NCBI RefSeq assembly: GCF_020829645.1
Contig: NZ_JAIVFS010000016.1
Location: 1-64,000 of the forward strand
Direction: 5' to 3'
From: Nostoc mirabile CHAB5784
Lineage (GTDB): Bacteria; Cyanobacteriota; Cyanobacteriia; Cyanobacteriales; Nostocaceae
Length of the DNA: 64,000 nt
Under the pieces are notes generated by a model. It was given only the letters and a program-made list of their open reading frames with translations, did not search any database and was not told where the DNA came from. Shown here one piece after another: positions 28,044-36,540 of the stretch (within the stretch, counting starts at the first letter, position 1; each line of letters starts with the position of its first letter). The translations under genes were made by a program, and so were the position numbers.

Positions 28044-28764
28044 ATCAGTTGACCATTGTTTGAATTCAAAATTCAAAATTCAAAATTATGTTAGGAAGAA
28101 TAAGAATAATTTTAAATTAATTAATTCACTATTTCTTGCCTCCGATGAATTTTATTCAGTGGTCTACAAGACGCGACGCTCGAAGACTCGCTAACGCGGA
28201 AAGCGAGTCCGCGTTGCTATCAGTGGGGGGTTCAAGTCCCCGATGATTGTCTAAAATGTTTGAATTAATAATTTTGAATTTTGAATTCCCCAGAGGGGTT
28301 GACTAAGGTTAATTGTTCGCGTTTATTGTTTGACCCAACCATCTTGCGCGAGTCAATTGAGGCTAAATATACTCCCTTTTTTCTAGGATTTGGATATATG
28401 CTTCAATGGTTTTGAACAGTACTGCGGTGTTGAAACAGACTCTGTGATTGGTAAGAGCGATCGCCTGCGGAGGGAAACACCATTCAAAGCCAAACCCTTA
28501 CATTTATTGGCTTTGGCAATGTTAGACAGACATTCTGTCTAACATCAGACAGCATTAGTCGCAACAGTTGTCGTACAAATGCAAACTAGTCTAAATCCCT
28601 TGGCCAAGCCCCGTTGGGGCGGGGTGTGGGGTGTAGGGTGTGGGGTTGCAGGTTGGAAATAGCCCCAACAACCTTCTTCGTTACAAGCCCTGTCTTTTCA
28701 CTCTGGTTTGCATTGGTCGGAGTTCCAATCTCAGTCCAATGCCGTCTTCACTACACCCAACACC
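28044..28764. other. Gene-free, repeat-rich region between small genes and parM
   Basis: It holds AATTCAAAATTC repeats (28065-28090) with an inverse relative at about 28262-28290, a GGGG-TTCAAGT-CCCC hairpin at about 28216-28236, a HIP1-like site, and a near-perfect palindrome at 28519-28545 (arms ATGTTAGACAGA and TCTGTCTAACAT, 3-base loop). The GTTCAAGTCC string looks like a tRNA T-loop but no cloverleaf can be built. Confidence 0.5.
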
Positions 28765-29994
28765 CTATTTTTGGCTAGTAGTGATATAACCGTTCCTTTG
28801 CCAAATCTCCGTGTCTGGTTTAGAACTATTGAATGGTTGAACATAATAATCAGGAACTAGGGGTTTGTCTTGGCGGTCATAGCTAAATTCATGATCCAAA
28901 AACTTGATATGGCTAATATGGGATGCCCAAGCATCGGCTATCCTATCACCTAATCCCATTGTGTCTAAATATTTAGGTAGTTCCATTCCGCCATTCCAAC
29001 AAATGGGGATGCCTTCACAATCAAAATGTTCGGTTAGCTCTTGGCGTATAAAGGATGCTGTCCCACCACAAACTAAAATTTCATCCATTTGAGCAATATT
29101 TCTCAACCAGCGCCATAAAGCACGGCAGTACTCTTTACGAACTATCGGTAAAATCCGCCAAAACAACTCCATATCAGCATTGATTTCTTCGATTTTAGTT
29201 TTGCGCGATAGAAACCGCAGTGCATCAAAATTGTTATTCGTGGTTTCGGCTAAGGCTGAAATTAGGCGTAAGTCATCTTTTGATAAACCTACAGCAGTAC
29301 GTTCTACAAACTGATGCACCACCCAATTCATCCCTAAATCTGTAGATTCAGCTTTTATTGCATTGCCCTTATGCGACAGAATAAAACTGGCATTACGATA
29401 GCCTAACATCAGCATTCCTATACTTTTTTGGAAATAGTTTGTGTTGACGTTGCGACTGCGATATGCCATGATACCCGCCCCTTCTGGACTGACATCAAAG
29501 CTACGTAATTTTGCTTTTAACCTGACTGTTGGCGTGATTATTCCTGTTTTTAAGTTCTGTGCTAGTTTTGCTCTGAGCGTTTGCCCATCCGATGCTTCTC
29601 CCACTGGCAACAACAAATGTACGTATAGCTCTATATCTGGGTTTTTCACTCCCAGCCGCCGAATTGCCAACCATAACATAGCTGCTACTTTCGGTAAGGC
29701 ATATTGATACTTCAAATCTCTAATGGCTGATGTCCCCGCGAACATACTTCTGGCTAATGCTCCCAAGACATAGTATTCTTCCCCAATTCCTATCCACACC
29801 GTCGTATCTTGTACAAGTTGATTTGACAAATATTCTATTGACTCTACCCCTAAATCCGCTATTTCTGGTTCCATTGCTAAAACTATTGGAACCCCATCTG
29901 GATAAATCTGTGCTATCCCCTTCTGAGAACTTGTCCCTAAATCAATAGTTATCGCAACTTTTGTGTAGTCTTTAGAATTATTCTTTTTATTCAT
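28765..29994 (-). CDS. ParM/StbA-like actin-family plasmid segregation ATPase
   Basis: The 409-residue protein shows actin-fold motifs: phosphate 1 loop AITIDLGTSSQKG (about 13-25), a second phosphate-like stretch with GIMAYRSRN, and the adenosine motif EILVCGGTASFIRQ near 310. Family members polymerise into filaments that push plasmid copies apart. It follows its small partner gene by two bases, matching a parR-parM order. With ParA/ParB this gives the replicon two different segregation systems. Confidence 0.8.
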   Translation of the reverse strand: MNKKNNSKDYTKVAITIDLGTSSQKGIAQIYPDGVPIVLAMEPEIADLGVESIEYLSNQLVQDTTVWIGIGEEYYVLGALARSMFAGTSAIRDLKYQYALPKVAAMLWLAIRRLGVKNPDIELYVHLLLPVGEASDGQTLRAKLAQNLKTGIITPTVRLKAKLRSFDVSPEGAGIMAYRSRNVNTNYFQKSIGMLMLGYRNASFILSHKGNAIKAESTDLGMNWVVHQFVERTAVGLSKDDLRLISALAETTNNNFDALRFLSRKTKIEEINADMELFWRILPIVRKEYCRALWRWLRNIAQMDEILVCGGTASFIRQELTEHFDCEGIPICWNGGMELPKYLDTMGLGDRIADAWASHISHIKFLDHEFSYDRQDKPLVPDYYVQPFNSSKPDTEIWQRNGYITTSQK

Positions 29995-29996
29995 CT

Positions 29997-30491
29997 TCAG
30001 CCCCCGTTTTGTTTGTCCCAGCCAAACATCCGCTTAATGTCGGTCATCTCTTGATAGTTTTGCGAGGAAAGAAATTCATCGTCATCGTCATCTTCTTCAT
30101 CGTCTTCATCAGTAGAGCTTATCTGCTGATCTGCGGAAATAATTCCTAAGATAGATGGACTATCCGATGCCACTATGTCTGATGCTTGCATTGATGTATT
30201 TGAGGTCACTACTAGCGGGTCTGGTACTATCCCACAAATTCTCCGAATTACACTAATTTGCGCTTCTAACTGGCCTATTGCCCAAATGCCAATCTGCCTT
30301 AATTCTTCTCCCCTCAGTCCTGAAGAAAACAAGGCAAGAGGTAGCCAGTGGTTTTTTAGCGTTGCTGTTATAACTTGCGAATAATCTGCTTCTAAACCAA
30401 ATGGATTTGACCTTATGTAGCCAACCACTTTTCCATCTAAACTATCTTTTGGGCGCTTAATCGAAACTCTTATTTGTTCTATCTCTGCCAT
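29997..30491 (-). CDS. Probable ParR-like partner of the actin-like ATPase
   Basis: The 164-residue protein ends two bases before parM starts, so the two are certainly co-transcribed. The N-terminus is basic and could be a ribbon-helix-helix-like DNA-binding part (IEQIRVSIKRPKDSLDGKV), then a helical dimerisation segment, and a very acidic tail (DEDDEEDDDDDE) leading to TDIKRMFGWD. Type II partition adaptors combine N-terminal DNA binding with a C-terminal motif that touches the filament. The assignment rests on context more than sequence. Confidence 0.55.
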   Translation of the reverse strand: MAEIEQIRVSIKRPKDSLDGKVVGYIRSNPFGLEADYSQVITATLKNHWLPLALFSSGLRGEELRQIGIWAIGQLEAQISVIRRICGIVPDPLVVTSNTSMQASDIVASDSPSILGIISADQQISSTDEDDEEDDDDDEFLSSQNYQEMTDIKRMFGWDKQNGG

Positions 30492-30531
30492 ATTTTATGC
30501 TTCTCACAGAGGTAATGCAGGTCTTAGAAAT

Positions 30532-30704
30532 GTCAGAATTCAGGAGGACTGAATTCAGGAGTCAGAATTCATGAGTCTGAACAGTAGAAGAATTAGAAAC
30601 TCATTTGACTCATAAATCTACTTGCAATATCAAACCTTTTATAAATTCTGACTTCTGACTCACCTCGGCTGCGCTCGGCGACCACCTGAGTGCTGAATTC
30701 TTAC
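30532..30704. repeat. MITE-like repeat with GTNAGAATTCAG termini, copy A
   Basis: It starts GTCAGAATTCAG and ends CTGAATTCTTAC. Its interior (AACAGTAGAAGAAT, CTCATTTGACTCATAAAT, ATCAAACCTTTTATAAATTC) matches the reverse complement of 39676-39835. A CGGCTGCGCTCGGCG patch is specific to this copy. Shorter related pieces lie at about 30830-30870 and 30959-31005. Confidence 0.65.
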
Positions 30705-31157
30705 TTAAAAATTATGACACTTTATTTTTAATGCTGCTGAACTTTATTTTTCTTAAAATTTAGTTTCAATAGTTTTCGCCTTGAGGGATTTCAATTTCAC
30801 TTTTTTTATCTATGAAGTAATCTTGAAGAAGAATTCAGAAGTCAGAATTCAGAAGTCAGAATTCATGAGTGGGAAATTCAGATCCACCACTTATTAAAGA
30901 CCCTAAATCTCTAATTTAATGGAGGACTTAAACCCGTTTATTCATCTGCCACTCGTACAGAATTCAATTCTGAATTCTGGCTCCTGACTCCTGACTCCTG
31001 TTCGTTGAAGTGCTTAAATTTTATTTCTACTTGTTCATTTAATCATTTTCTTTAGACTTCATAACGCAATTCCTTCAAAATATTGAATCTACACTATTTA
31101 AGTCGGGTTTATTTTCTTTTTCAGTACGCTTTTAGTAAAAATAAATACTATGAATTT

Positions 31158-31206
31158 GGACGGCCAAAAGGACAAGAAATGCCGTTTTCTGTCCCCTTGG
31201 CCGTCC
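31158..31206. repeat. 49-base strong hairpin, tandem copy 1
   Basis: Arms GGACGGCCAAAAGGACA and TGTCCCCTTGGCCGTCC (two mismatches) around an AGAAATGCCGTTTTC loop. The same 49 bases recur at 31254-31302 with a perfect 17-base stem. An open frame runs across both copies but is only translated repeat. Confidence 0.75.
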
Positions 31207-31253
31207 TCACACAAGCCCGAATTGGAAATATCTAGATTTCATGACTTTCGTTT

Positions 31254-31302
31254 GGACGGCCAAGGGGACAAGAAATGCCGTTTTCTGTCCCCTTGGCCGT
31301 CC
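31254..31302. repeat. 49-base strong hairpin, tandem copy 2
   Basis: Perfect 17-base stem GGACGGCCAAGGGGACA / TGTCCCCTTGGCCGTCC, GC-rich in an AT-rich setting, same loop as copy 1 and spaced 96 bases from it. It lies about 560 bases before the relaxase gene. Confidence 0.75.
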
Positions 31303-31373
31303 ACTCTTTTTGCATTTTTTCTCTTGAAAGTCTTATCATTAATCAGTTACAGCCACTTTTTTGCCATGTTTTT

Positions 31374-31866
31374 ATTCTCAATAAGCTTGGGTCTTATTGA
31401 GAATACGTACTACAAGCTTGTTGATTTTGCACTACAAAAACTCCCAAAAATTCTGAATTGGCTTTGAAAACCTTGAGTAATTCTCAAAAAAATTCTGTGA
31501 GCAGCCCATTAATTCTCATTAATCAAGAGTTATTGACAGGTAAACAGCCCGAAAGCCTTGCTATTGCGTGGTTTTTTAGTCCAAATCACAGAAAGTCGGA
31601 TGTTATCTACTTAGGCTAAAATTGTGTCAACAGTGACTATGCTACTAAGGGAATCTTGGGCATAGCGGGAGAATTGCCTGTGAAATGCTGTAGGGCGGCT
31701 TAAAATAGTCGTACCTACTACGGTTATTTACCCATTTTCGCATTTGAGCGATTTGGCTTTAAAAAAGGCGTGAAATCGAGAAAAAACAGCAATAATTTGA
31801 GTAATATTTGTTTCTCAGTCAGTCAGCCCAAAAACTTGTATTTCCAAATTTTAGCGTAAAGAAAAA
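31374..31866 (+). promoter_or_regulatory. Candidate origin of transfer upstream of the MOBV relaxase
   Basis: No gene is visible in this stretch next to the relaxase start, but it has several inverted repeats: a perfect 12-base pair ATTCTCAATAAG / CTTATTGAGAAT at 31374-31404, CTATGC / GCATAG at 31637-31665, and AATAGTCGTA / TACGGTTATT (8 of 10) at 31704-31728. MOBV relaxases usually nick beside such a repeat just upstream of their own gene. I could not identify the nick sequence. Confidence 0.45.
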
Positions 31867-33573
31867 ATGGCATACGCGATCGCGCGACTAAAAAAATTAA
31901 AGCGGGGTAACATATCAGGGAGTGCATCTCACACCGCGCGAGAAAGAGAAACCCCTAATGCAGATCCCACTCAAAAAAATATTCGGTTCATCGGTAGCCT
32001 CAACCCAGAGGAACGACTAGAGGATTTAGTCTTAGCCAAAATTGCCGAGCATGAACAAAGACGAAAGATTCGCACTGATGCGGTGTACTGCGTGGAGTTA
32101 CTGTTGAGTGCATCGCCCAGTTATTTCCGTCCCGACTGCCCCACCCAAGCCGGTTACTATGAACCACAAAAGTTGGATGATTGGCTAGAAGCGACTCACC
32201 AGTGGTTAGCGGATGAATATGGATCTCGCATTGTCCGCGCCGAGTTACACCTGGATGAAGCCACACCCCATATTCACGCTTATTTTGTCCCCCTTGATGA
32301 TCAGGGGCAGCTACGGTGCAATCATTTCTTTGACGGGCGGCAGAAGATCCAACAATTTCAGGATTCGTACTACCAGACAATGCGGCTAATTGGACTAGAG
32401 CGGGGTATCAAGGGAAGTAGAGCGCAGCACCAGAACATCAAGGACTTTTACCGCATTGTGGAGGAGGGGCGCGACTTAGAAGTTGATCAGCTAAGTGCAG
32501 ACCAATTGAAGGCTAAAGCTGCCGACCGGGACAGGGCGAATCACCGTAAGCAAGAGATGGAAGCTACAGCCAAAGCTCTAGCTCTTGAAAATGAACAGTT
32601 ACGGCGACAAATTGCACAATTAGAGCAAGATAATCAACAATTACAAAAGCTTACCGAGTGGTCAACTGATTTAGCTTTGGATGATGTTGCTTGGGAATTG
32701 GGACTGTGGCGTAAAGGGAATGAATGGGTAGGAGGAAACCACATCATTAATATAGATGCCTCTCAATTTACTGACTTTGGCAATGGTTCCTCGTTAGGGG
32801 GTAATAGTGCTATCGATTTAGTCAAGCACGTTAATCAATGCAACCAAGCAACTGCGATCGCATGGCTGGGGGAGAGATTTGGTGAAGTCGGCGCAAAACG
32901 TGCAGCTCAGGCTCATGCTCAAAAAGTTGCGGCTGACATTATCCAAACTCAACCAGCACCCCAATTCACCCCACCCGTTGAGGATAAAGCTAACTGGTCA
33001 GGCGTTGAACATTACCTCAAACAGAAACGAAGCATACCTGATGATTGCGTACAAATGTTACATAACCAGGGGCTAGTTTATGCCGACTCAAAAGCAAATG
33101 TAGTGTTTGTGATGCGGGATCTCAACGGAAAGACCAAAGGAGCATTTTTAGAAGGTACAACCAATAAATTCTCTGGATATGAGTTAGGTACAGTTCGCCG
33201 TGATAGCTGGTTTTACTTTACTTTGGGGAAAAAGCCTAGCGAACAAACTAGCACTGCTGTACTGTCTGACTCTCCTATTGATGCCATTTCAGTAGCCATG
33301 CTGGAATATCAGGTTAAAGGAATACCAGAAAACAGAACAGTTTACATGGCAGTAGATGACACTTCAAATTTACCTGTTGAAAGATTACGTAATGTGACTC
33401 ATGTACAGGTAGCTTTTAGTCAACCAACAGTGGCACAGGCTGTTAAACAACTACTGCCACACTCGAAGTTACTCAAGTGCGAAACTGGGGATTGGAATAC
33501 GCAGTTAGTCAATTTCTCTCGTCAATTACAACAACGACACTCACAACAAAACAATCAAGAATTAGAACTATAG
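31867..33573 (+). CDS. MOBV-type relaxase fused to a DUF3991/Toprim-like region
   Basis: The 568-residue protein begins with the MOBV/Pre motif I (AYAIARLKKLKRG... SHTARERETPNAD) and carries the metal-binding motif HLDEATPHIHAYFVP with H128, H135 and H137. This domain nicks oriT and pilots the single strand. A coiled coil follows (about 210-262), then a C-terminal module with NIINIDASQFTDF, a DUF3991-like stretch (HYLKQKRSIPDDCVQML) and a Toprim-like VLSDSPIDAISVAMLE near 465-480. Relaxase plus primase-like module in one chain suggests that priming of the transferred strand is coupled to transfer. Confidence 0.85.
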   Translation: MAYAIARLKKLKRGNISGSASHTARERETPNADPTQKNIRFIGSLNPEERLEDLVLAKIAEHEQRRKIRTDAVYCVELLLSASPSYFRPDCPTQAGYYEPQKLDDWLEATHQWLADEYGSRIVRAELHLDEATPHIHAYFVPLDDQGQLRCNHFFDGRQKIQQFQDSYYQTMRLIGLERGIKGSRAQHQNIKDFYRIVEEGRDLEVDQLSADQLKAKAADRDRANHRKQEMEATAKALALENEQLRRQIAQLEQDNQQLQKLTEWSTDLALDDVAWELGLWRKGNEWVGGNHIINIDASQFTDFGNGSSLGGNSAIDLVKHVNQCNQATAIAWLGERFGEVGAKRAAQAHAQKVAADIIQTQPAPQFTPPVEDKANWSGVEHYLKQKRSIPDDCVQMLHNQGLVYADSKANVVFVMRDLNGKTKGAFLEGTTNKFSGYELGTVRRDSWFYFTLGKKPSEQTSTAVLSDSPIDAISVAMLEYQVKGIPENRTVYMAVDDTSNLPVERLRNVTHVQVAFSQPTVAQAVKQLLPHSKLLKCETGDWNTQLVNFSRQLQQRHSQQNNQELEL

Positions 33574-33588
33574 TTATTCTAAAAGTCA

Positions 33589-33627
33589 AGCTACTCTAGT
33601 ACCGATTTTTTCAGTACTCAAGTAGCT
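33589..33627. repeat. Dispersed hairpin family, copy 2
   Basis: On the minus strand it reads AGCTACTTGAGTACTG then AAAAAATC, nearly identical to copy 1 at 27571, and pairs with the other arm (AGCTACTCTAGTAC). It stands between the relaxase and AAA+ genes and may terminate or process the transcript. Confidence 0.65.
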
Positions 33628-33681
33628 AGTAAAGAGATTTAGCTATCAATAATATTGGGGTGAAATTTAGCTAAAACCTTA

Positions 33682-35304
33682 ATGAATAATGAGTTAATCA
33701 AGCAAGTATTTGGATTAATTAAGCTTAACAATAAGCTGATTGCTGTCGAGTCTCCATTGCAAGAGAGGATCAGCCTGCTCATCAATCTAGCTAGTGAATG
33801 CCTTCGCCTGGACATTAACTGTTACCTGTGGGTGCTGGAAGATGATGCGCTACACCAATTATCTACTAATGAGGAGGGATTAAGTTTAAAAACTGTTGAC
33901 CAGTATCAGGCGATCATCAAAAGCAGGCGCGAACATTACTTTGAAATTCTGCGGTTTTGGAAAACTACTGATTTATCAGGAATTCTGATACTAGAAGGTA
34001 TATTCCCCTGGCTGGGGTCAGCTACCACTGACCCCGATTTCTTTCTGACTTCCGAGTGGATTAAGTCAGCCCTCATTAACCTGAAGCTGTGCAATCACTC
34101 TTACAACAAGACAGCGATTCTCTTAGGGTCAAACGCCACTGTGTCATCTGACATTGCCCCCGAAGTTCCCACCATTGTGCAACAACTGCCAGCTATAGAG
34201 GAAATAAGCAGTTACTTAGCTCAAGTATTACCTGATTACAGCCGCAGCGATATTCATGCGACAGCGATCGCCGGCTTAGGCATGTACTTGGCAGACATTG
34301 ACTATGGAATTAGACAGGCGATTGCAAATCATGAAATTACACCGGATGAGTTAGTAGAAAAACTGTCCGCTTACAAAATCGAACTGTTTAAGCGAATTTA
34401 TAATATTCAATTTCTCCAACCGCCTAGCACTCCTATCGGGGGGCTGGAACTGATGCAGGAGGCATTTAAAACTTATAAGCGGTTATTAACAACACTGGCG
34501 AAAGCGTATAATCTGCGCTTACCCAAGGGGATTTTACTAATCGGCCCACCGGGTACAGGAAAATCTTACTCGGCTAAAGCTTGTTCGGCACAATTGGGGC
34601 TACCTCTGATTATCTTGGAGTGGGGGAATTTCCGCAGCTACGGCAATCTTGCTGAATATAAGCTCAAGAATTTACTCGCACTCGTAGACCGAATTAACCG
34701 TGTAATCCTGTATTTGGACGACTTCGACAAAGGATTTGCTGGGGATGATGATTTATCCAAGCGCTTGGCGGGGATGTTGCTGACCTGGATGCAAGAGCGT
34801 ACTAGTGAGGTTTTAATTATCGCTTCTGCCAATAACATTGAATGGCTACCACCAGAGCTAACCAGAAGTGGGCGCTTTGACGAGATTTTCAAGGTGGATC
34901 TCCCAAACTATGGCGAACGGCACGAAATATTCAAAATTCACTTAGCCCGTTTCGATCCTCGTTTCCACGATCGGGGCGATGGGTACAGCGAAGAAGAATG
35001 GAAAAGGTTACTCAAAGCTACACAGCGATGTGTGGGGGCGGAGATTCAAGCCATTGTAGAACGCGCCGCCGTCTTTAGTTTCTGTGAAATGTTTGGTGAT
35101 GATGTTGCACCAGCTAGCGAACTGCCATCACTTGAGATTACATTATCGGCATTGCTGGCTGCAAGGCAGAGTATGAATCCTCTGTCCATCCGTGAAGCTG
35201 ACCGAGTTGAAAGTATGCGTAACATTGCGGCTTTGCAAGGTCAACCATCTAGCCCTATCGATTCATCTATATATAGTCTCGGCAATGTTGATATTTTTGG
35301 ATGA
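33682..35304 (+). CDS. AAA+ ATPase, Ycf46-like
   Basis: The 540-residue protein has a poorly conserved N-terminal half resembling cyanobacterial Ycf46 proteins and a C-terminal AAA module: Walker A GPPGTGKS at about 288-295, Walker B VILYLDDFDKG near 341-350, sensor 1 VLIIASANN, and the arginine-finger region LTRSGRFDEIF. Typical role is ATP-driven remodelling of a protein partner. It is not a VirB11-type ATPase. It overlaps the DUF192 gene by four bases, giving translational coupling. Confidence 0.8.
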   Translation: MNNELIKQVFGLIKLNNKLIAVESPLQERISLLINLASECLRLDINCYLWVLEDDALHQLSTNEEGLSLKTVDQYQAIIKSRREHYFEILRFWKTTDLSGILILEGIFPWLGSATTDPDFFLTSEWIKSALINLKLCNHSYNKTAILLGSNATVSSDIAPEVPTIVQQLPAIEEISSYLAQVLPDYSRSDIHATAIAGLGMYLADIDYGIRQAIANHEITPDELVEKLSAYKIELFKRIYNIQFLQPPSTPIGGLELMQEAFKTYKRLLTTLAKAYNLRLPKGILLIGPPGTGKSYSAKACSAQLGLPLIILEWGNFRSYGNLAEYKLKNLLALVDRINRVILYLDDFDKGFAGDDDLSKRLAGMLLTWMQERTSEVLIIASANNIEWLPPELTRSGRFDEIFKVDLPNYGERHEIFKIHLARFDPRFHDRGDGYSEEEWKRLLKATQRCVGAEIQAIVERAAVFSFCEMFGDDVAPASELPSLEITLSALLAARQSMNPLSIREADRVESMRNIAALQGQPSSPIDSSIYSLGNVDIFG

Positions 35305-35876
35305 TCATGAAAACTTTAAAGATTAATTCCGAAAAGGATTTATACGTTGCTGCTTTCAAGTTACTGAATATACTAGGCCCTGTTGCTGGAGTATCAATTA
35401 TTATTGGCACTGTAGCGATCGGTTACGTCCAAACTCGTCCCCAAGATTTACCAGTTACGCACATTCTCACGAAAGGCGATCGCACATTTAACCTCTCAGT
35501 CGCCTCTACACCAGAGCAATTAGAGAAAGGGCTGAAATTTCGAGCATCCTTAAACAGCGATCGCGGAATGTTATTCAACCTGGGAGGAGAAATTTACAAC
35601 GTGCCTTTCTGGATGTACAACGTAAATTTTCCATTAGACATCTTTTATCTTAAGGACAATGTGGTGACAACTGCGATTTACAATGCCGAACCGTGTCACA
35701 AAACCCCTTGTCCCATCTACAAGGGGAAAGTTGCCGATCAAGTGCTAGAGCTTGTCCGTGGCGCTGCCAATATCAAAGTAGGGGACAAGCTCAACATTCA
35801 ACCGTTATCAGTTTTGCCTAAGAATAATATCAGTGTTGACAGAGGCAATTCTTTGAGAACCAAAAATAATCGCTAG
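35301..35876 (+). CDS. DUF192 family protein with N-terminal membrane anchor
   Basis: An uncleaved or cleaved hydrophobic segment (LLNILGPVAGVSIIIGTVAIGY, about 17-38) is followed by a DUF192 domain: ASTPEQLEKGLKFRASL, RGMLF, VPFWMYNVNFPLDIFYL and a closing VLELVRGAANIKVGDKL. Function of the family is not established; members are usually exported. It overlaps the AAA+ gene (ATGA), so they are made together. Confidence 0.8.
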   Translation: MIMKTLKINSEKDLYVAAFKLLNILGPVAGVSIIIGTVAIGYVQTRPQDLPVTHILTKGDRTFNLSVASTPEQLEKGLKFRASLNSDRGMLFNLGGEIYNVPFWMYNVNFPLDIFYLKDNVVTTAIYNAEPCHKTPCPIYKGKVADQVLELVRGAANIKVGDKLNIQPLSVLPKNNISVDRGNSLRTKNNR

Positions 35877-35906
35877 TAATTTTATAACGTATTTTTTAAA
35901 AATCAA

Positions 35907-35945
35907 GAAACTATAGTACTGAAAAAAACAGTACCTAAATAGCTT
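35907..35945. repeat. Dispersed hairpin family, copy 3
   Basis: AGTACTG, a run of A, then CAGTAC, within longer imperfect arms (AAACTAT / AAATAGCTT). Lies between the DUF192 gene and the next short gene. Confidence 0.6.
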
Positions 35946-35976
35946 CATGTCTTGAATCAAATATGGCAATCTATTT

Positions 35977-36303
35977 ATGGGAAGAATATGGACATATTGG
36001 GAATTTGATCACCCTTTGGGTAGCATGGTGCGGGTAATCTCTACCCCATTAGGGCTAGAGATATTTGCCGAAGATGTGTTCAACATCGTTGCAGCAGAAC
36101 TAAATAATGAAAAGGTAGTACTGATGAATATTCACAGTCAAGAACGTTATGTAGTTATTCAAGAAGAGGTAGTAAAAATAAAAACTTTAAATTTTACAGC
36201 CATCAATAGCTTGAAGACGATTGTAAAAGCGGACTTGATTAATAATTTTTTGCATTGGGTAAGAATTACAATCCGACCGATATTTCAAAAACAGTATCTA
36301 TGA
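35977..36303 (+). CDS. Possible Bro-N-like protein, 108 aa
   Basis: The protein has MVRVISTPLGLEIFAEDVF near the start and FTAINSLKTIVKADLINNFL followed by HWVRITIRP near the end, spaced as in the Bro-N domain of phage-type antirepressors (F..DV at the front, +F..WV..+.+P at the end). It is short but the domain alone is about 100 residues. Similarity is by eye and weak, so an unrelated small protein remains possible. Confidence 0.4.
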   Translation: MGRIWTYWEFDHPLGSMVRVISTPLGLEIFAEDVFNIVAAELNNEKVVLMNIHSQERYVVIQEEVVKIKTLNFTAINSLKTIVKADLINNFLHWVRITIRPIFQKQYL

Positions 36304-36503
36304 AGAGGGGGAAAGGGGAAAGGGGAAAGGGAAACAGTAACTTAAAAGCTCTTGTTTCAAATAAAGACGCTAATTTTTTATCGCACTACGTGTCTCAAAA
36401 ATCTTCTTTTTTTTGCTCTCCAGATTTAAAAACAGGGGCTTTATACCTTGTGGGGAAAAGTTCTAAATTCTGTGCCCTTTCCCGTTCCCCTTTTCCCCTT
36501 CTT
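36304..36503. repeat. Inverted repeat with purine-run arms
   Basis: Left arm 36304-36333 is built of GAAAGGG units and the right arm about 36475-36503 of CCCTTT/CCCCTT units, flanking about 140 bases. Third example of the design seen at 228 and 18598. The open frame of the next gene extends back into it only by chance. Confidence 0.6.
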
Positions 36504-36540
36504 AGTAAAAAATAATAAATATCAAAAGGAATCAAAGAAA

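Noticed and set aside
28190..28250. Possible tRNA (GGTTCAAGTCCCC resembles a T arm)
   Set aside because: No acceptor, D or anticodon arm can be built, and the same GGGG-TTnAAGT-CCCC hairpin occurs elsewhere (13893, 57790) as an interspersed repeat.
31150..31467. 105-codon frame spanning the tandem hairpins
   Set aside because: It contains the same CRFLSPWPS text twice because it translates both hairpin copies; the rest is AT-rich chance frame.
33682..35304. VirB11 as identity of the AAA+ ATPase
   Set aside because: Motif order (GPPGTGKS, LDDFD, SGRFDE) is that of classic AAA proteins such as Ycf46/FtsH, not of the VirB11/PulE secretion ATPases.
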